Of a stretch of 64,000 nucleotides of DNA, positions 61,321-64,000 are shown piece by piece. The notes beneath the pieces were generated by a model. It worked only from the letters and a program-made list of their open reading frames with translations, was not told where the DNA came from and did no database searches. Origin of the DNA: Pelargonium tetragonum. Lineage: Eukaryota; Streptophyta; Magnoliopsida; Geraniales; Geraniaceae. Each line of letters opens with the position of its first letter. Position 1 is the first letter of the stretch. The stretch lies in contig JAYMTL010000041.1 in NCBI GenBank assembly GCA_036897445.1, forward strand, positions 1-64,000, given 5' to 3'. A program made the position numbers and the translations under genes.

Positions 61321-64000
61321 CCGAAATAGAGTATATACAAAGGAAATTCTAAAATTTTTAAGGTTAGAGCTAGTTCAACTTATTGCGTTTATAATCCTTA
61401 AAGATCGCACAGGAACTGAGTAAAAAAAGTACCCAGAAGTTACCACGCCAAAGTAAGAGATTCTAAATAAAAGACATTTGCTTTTAACGGTGGAAACAAG
61501 GGAACATATAAAAGAGCAGCTCGGGGGCACCCTTCTTTATATATATTTAGATTTAGAAAACCTTACAATCTTAATTCATTATTTTTAATAAAAGATTTGA
61601 GGCTTGTAAATCGAAATAGATAGGGTAATGAAAAGCTCTAAGGGAGTCTTATCTATTTAAAGGAACTGGACAAAAACAGGGTAGGTTTAGGATTCTCTCG
61701 CCGGAGTGGGGCTCCCTTATTTAAATGTTAATAATCTAAGATACTGTGACAATTTGCAAAAGAAGAACCCAGGATTTCCCTCAGAATAAGCTTTAGTAAT
61801 CCTTGCTTAGGTCTTAGGTATAGAAAAGGGCAAGCTTTAGCTTCTTAATTTCAGTTTCCCTTTTTATAGAAGCAAACGTTCAAGAGTGAAACAGGACGGA
61901 CTCTCTGGGTTTCTATCTAGCCTGCAATAACTATGGGTAAGAGATTAACCTACCATAAAGGGGAAGCCCTGGAAAGCTCCTTTAATCAGGTACCGAGAGA
62001 CACACTTGATTGACTTCCAGTTTTATTTAGATCTCATAAAAACCTTTCTTTACAATTTCATTCTCGTAAGCGTTTCAAGTACTTATTTAGTGACAGCTCC
62101 TCTCGGAATTACTAGAGTTAGGGTAGTGAAGAGTGTAACCCGTAATATTAGAAAATAAGAAGACTTGAGGAAGAACTCCTTTTTTTAGCCTCGCCAAGGA
62201 AAAGGGCCCTAAAAGAACCCCAAGCACTGAACTCAATTCCACTAGAGGAATCCCAACGCAAAGCTTTTTAAGAAATATCTAAGCTTCTGTTAACTACTAG
62301 CGGGGTTCCTAAAACAGGAGCTAAAAAGTCCCAATTCTGAACCTTTTAACCAAGGCCTCGGTATACAAACAAGAGAGAAATTTTTCCTTATTAAGCTCTT
62401 TAAACTCTAGATATAGATAGAATGTCAGCTTTGAGCGTTAAGAATAAAGAACTCCAAAATCTCTATGTTACCTTTTCTACCAATTCGGTGATACAGTCGC
62501 CTTGAAAAAGGCACGTGGAACAGAGAACCCCTAAGTATATACTTTAACTACCCGCCCTCCTTCCTGCGGCTTCTTGTTTTCTTTATAAATTACTGACTAG
62601 AAATCTTTCCTTTCAATTCTGGGTACAGGGGTATTCACCGGTAAAATAAAATTTGTCATTCTATTTTTTTACCAAAAATCATTATAGAGTATATAGATAC
62701 TAATTGATCCTAGAATTCCTACCCTGTAAGAGAGGATACCAATAATAAAATAGAATTTCTAATAGATACTTTATTCACTCGATTTCCATTTCTTAAATTA
62801 AAGTAGACTCCCCTTTTAAATTCAATTTCTATTTATAGGTAAACTGCCCTAACTATTATTAGACTCGTGAGAAAGAAAGCCCCTGTTTGGTTACGAGTTC
62901 CTAAGTCCGACAAGGCAGATTCAAAAGAGCATACCTTGGCTTTGGCTTGATAGAAAAGATTTAAGGAAACCCGCTCTTGACTTAGTTACTAAGTTTATAA
63001 CACCAAGTTCTGTAAAAAAAGTACTTACAAATTTCCTTGGTCGGTGAAGAAAGCCTCTAACGCAAAAATCTCTTTCTACCTTAGAAACCTGGAAACAAGG
63101 GCACACGAGAGCAACCCTTTCCTTAGTTTAGCTGGGACCTGGAAAAGTAATAAACAAATTCAAAACGAAAGACAAAAGTTTAGAAAAAGGATTCTCCAAA
63201 TGAGAGGCGTAGGCTAAGAAAATCACTTAGATAAAAACCCTTCCTCAAGGACAGAACCTTACTTGAAAGAGAAGGAAGTACCAGAAAGAGATTAGATATC
63301 AAGTGGTCTCTTTTTATCCGTTAAAACAACTTGATTCAGACCAGAAATCCACGGGTTCGAGTACCTAAGTTCAGTTCTAGTACAAAAGCGAGTAAGCTGT
63401 TAATTGTTCTAAATCTTCTTCTATAACGAGTCTTTTTAAGGGAGCCTCCCATCATTTCAAGAATAATAAAAATAGAATGAATTTTAGGGGTTTAGGGTTA
63501 GCCAAACTTTTGACTTTAGTTATAAAAAGGAGGTGAACAAGTCAGTATAAATTTAAGCTTATATGTATAGATAACTTGTTTACTTTCAAGGTCTTTTTCC
63601 TAGATAGATCAAAGAGAAAGACTTGAATTGGTGGTTCCAAGCTCTGCGCTGAGATACGCGGGGTGCTTTGCAGGATTAAATGTATTGAAAAATCTTCTGT
63701 GAAAGATCAATTACTGAATTAGGTGTAATCTATTTTTAGAGGGGCACCAAAAAGAAAGGATACCGGTTGTTGTGAAGACTGAGAGCATTTCGTACTTTAA
63801 AGAAAGGCAAAGTTAAAAGCGATTAAGGATTCCTTTTAGAGAATATATCTAACCCTTTATATATACAAAAAGTACACGCGGATCTAACCTTATAGACAAA
63901 TAAGAAAATGAATTAATATTAATGTCTTATTGACTCTCTTTATAACTTCAGTATGCGAATACTCTTTATCAGCTCCCATTTTTAAGCAACTCAATCTTAC

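Larger units (their letters stand above)
1..64000. other. Gene-free AT-rich block with RIP-like signature
   Basis: Hand counts in 240-base samples show about 36% GC and a biased dinucleotide pattern. At 35,161-35,400, TpA/ApT is about 1.5 and (CpA+TpG)/(ApC+GpT) about 0.67. At 9,841-10,080 the values are about 1.3 and 0.79, and at 31,741-31,980 about 1.7 and 0.79. CpG is not depleted in the first of these samples. In filamentous ascomycetes this is the mark of repeat-induced point mutation acting on repeated DNA, and such DNA forms gene-poor AT-rich isochores. Open frames are no longer than chance predicts on either strand. I infer a block of decayed transposable elements in an ascomycete nuclear genome. 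A gene-free part of an unusual organelle genome is the main alternative and explains the TpA excess less well. Confidence 0.6.
54660..64000. other. Featureless RIP-like DNA with one motif copy
   Basis: I see no gene. It includes the motif at 58,341 and the TA run at 61,298. A tRNA-like stretch at 55,085-55,136 and a telomere-like word at 63,486 were examined and rejected. Confidence 0.45.

Noticed and set aside
63486-63501. AGGGGTTTAGGGTTAG, telomere-like
   Set aside because: A single degenerate pair of units inside ordinary RIP-like DNA, with no array.
1-64000. Expanded mitochondrial or plastid genome (for example a dinoflagellate-type gene-poor mitochondrion)
   Set aside because: On visual search I found no cox1, cob, cox3 or rRNA fragments, and the CpA/TpG loss with TpA gain is better explained by RIP. 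This remains the main alternative.

Overview
This 64 kb window looks like a gene-free, AT-rich block of nuclear DNA from a filamentous ascomycete fungus, built from transposable-element remains that have decayed by repeat-induced point mutation (RIP). I recognise no intact host gene, rRNA, tRNA, CRISPR array or complete mobile element. The longest ATG-started open frame is 100 codons, which is about what chance gives in 64 kb of this composition. In my hand-counted samples GC is about 36%. TpA exceeds ApT (about 1.3 to 1.7), (CpA+TpG)/(ApC+GpT) is usually 0.67 to 0.95, and CpG is not depleted in the sample where I counted it. That pattern is what RIP leaves (C to T in CpA on either strand). 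It does not fit CpG-methylation decay or an ordinary organelle genome. The fungal assignment is an inference from this signature, not from any marker gene.

Layout. Most of the window (about 1-2.7, 3.7-6.9, 7.1-12.2, 15.6-17.6, 18.4-27.0, 34.6-45.8, 47.1-54.1 and 54.7-64.0 kb) is featureless RIP-like DNA. Between these lie short islands where copies of the same sequence can still be matched: about 2.7-3.1, 3.5-3.7, 6.9-7.1, 12.2-12.5, 14.2-15.6, 18.3-18.4, 27.0-28.1, 30.7-34.6, 45.8-47.1 and 54.1-54.65 kb. The islands hold purine-rich frames for lysine/arginine-rich peptides (3.53, 14.38, 15.39, 18.3 and 34.5 kb), a pyrimidine-rich element with CCTTCTTCG (14.93, 27.37, 54.58 and weakly 47.08 kb), and a TAG/CTA-rich low-complexity family.

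The strongest signal is a 15-base motif, AGGTAATGCAATTAA and its variants, found about 13 times in both orientations and otherwise unexplained. Several of its variants differ by exactly the CpA to TpA or TpG to TpA changes expected of RIP. Two copies sit in a perfect 26-bp inverted repeat 10.4 kb apart, two bracket the 30.8-34.0 kb patch head to head, and two lie in longer homologous segments with nearly the same spacing to a second word. I read it as a conserved terminal or subterminal sequence of one or a few old transposon families, but I cannot name the family. Other structures are a near-perfect 44-bp palindrome at 18.08 kb, a diverged internal repeat field at 31.4-33.6 kb and a GC-rich double hairpin at 46.0 kb.

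The genes do not work together in any way I can see, because I find none. The region is best read as a transposon graveyard, and its interest lies in the shared motif family and the structures above.
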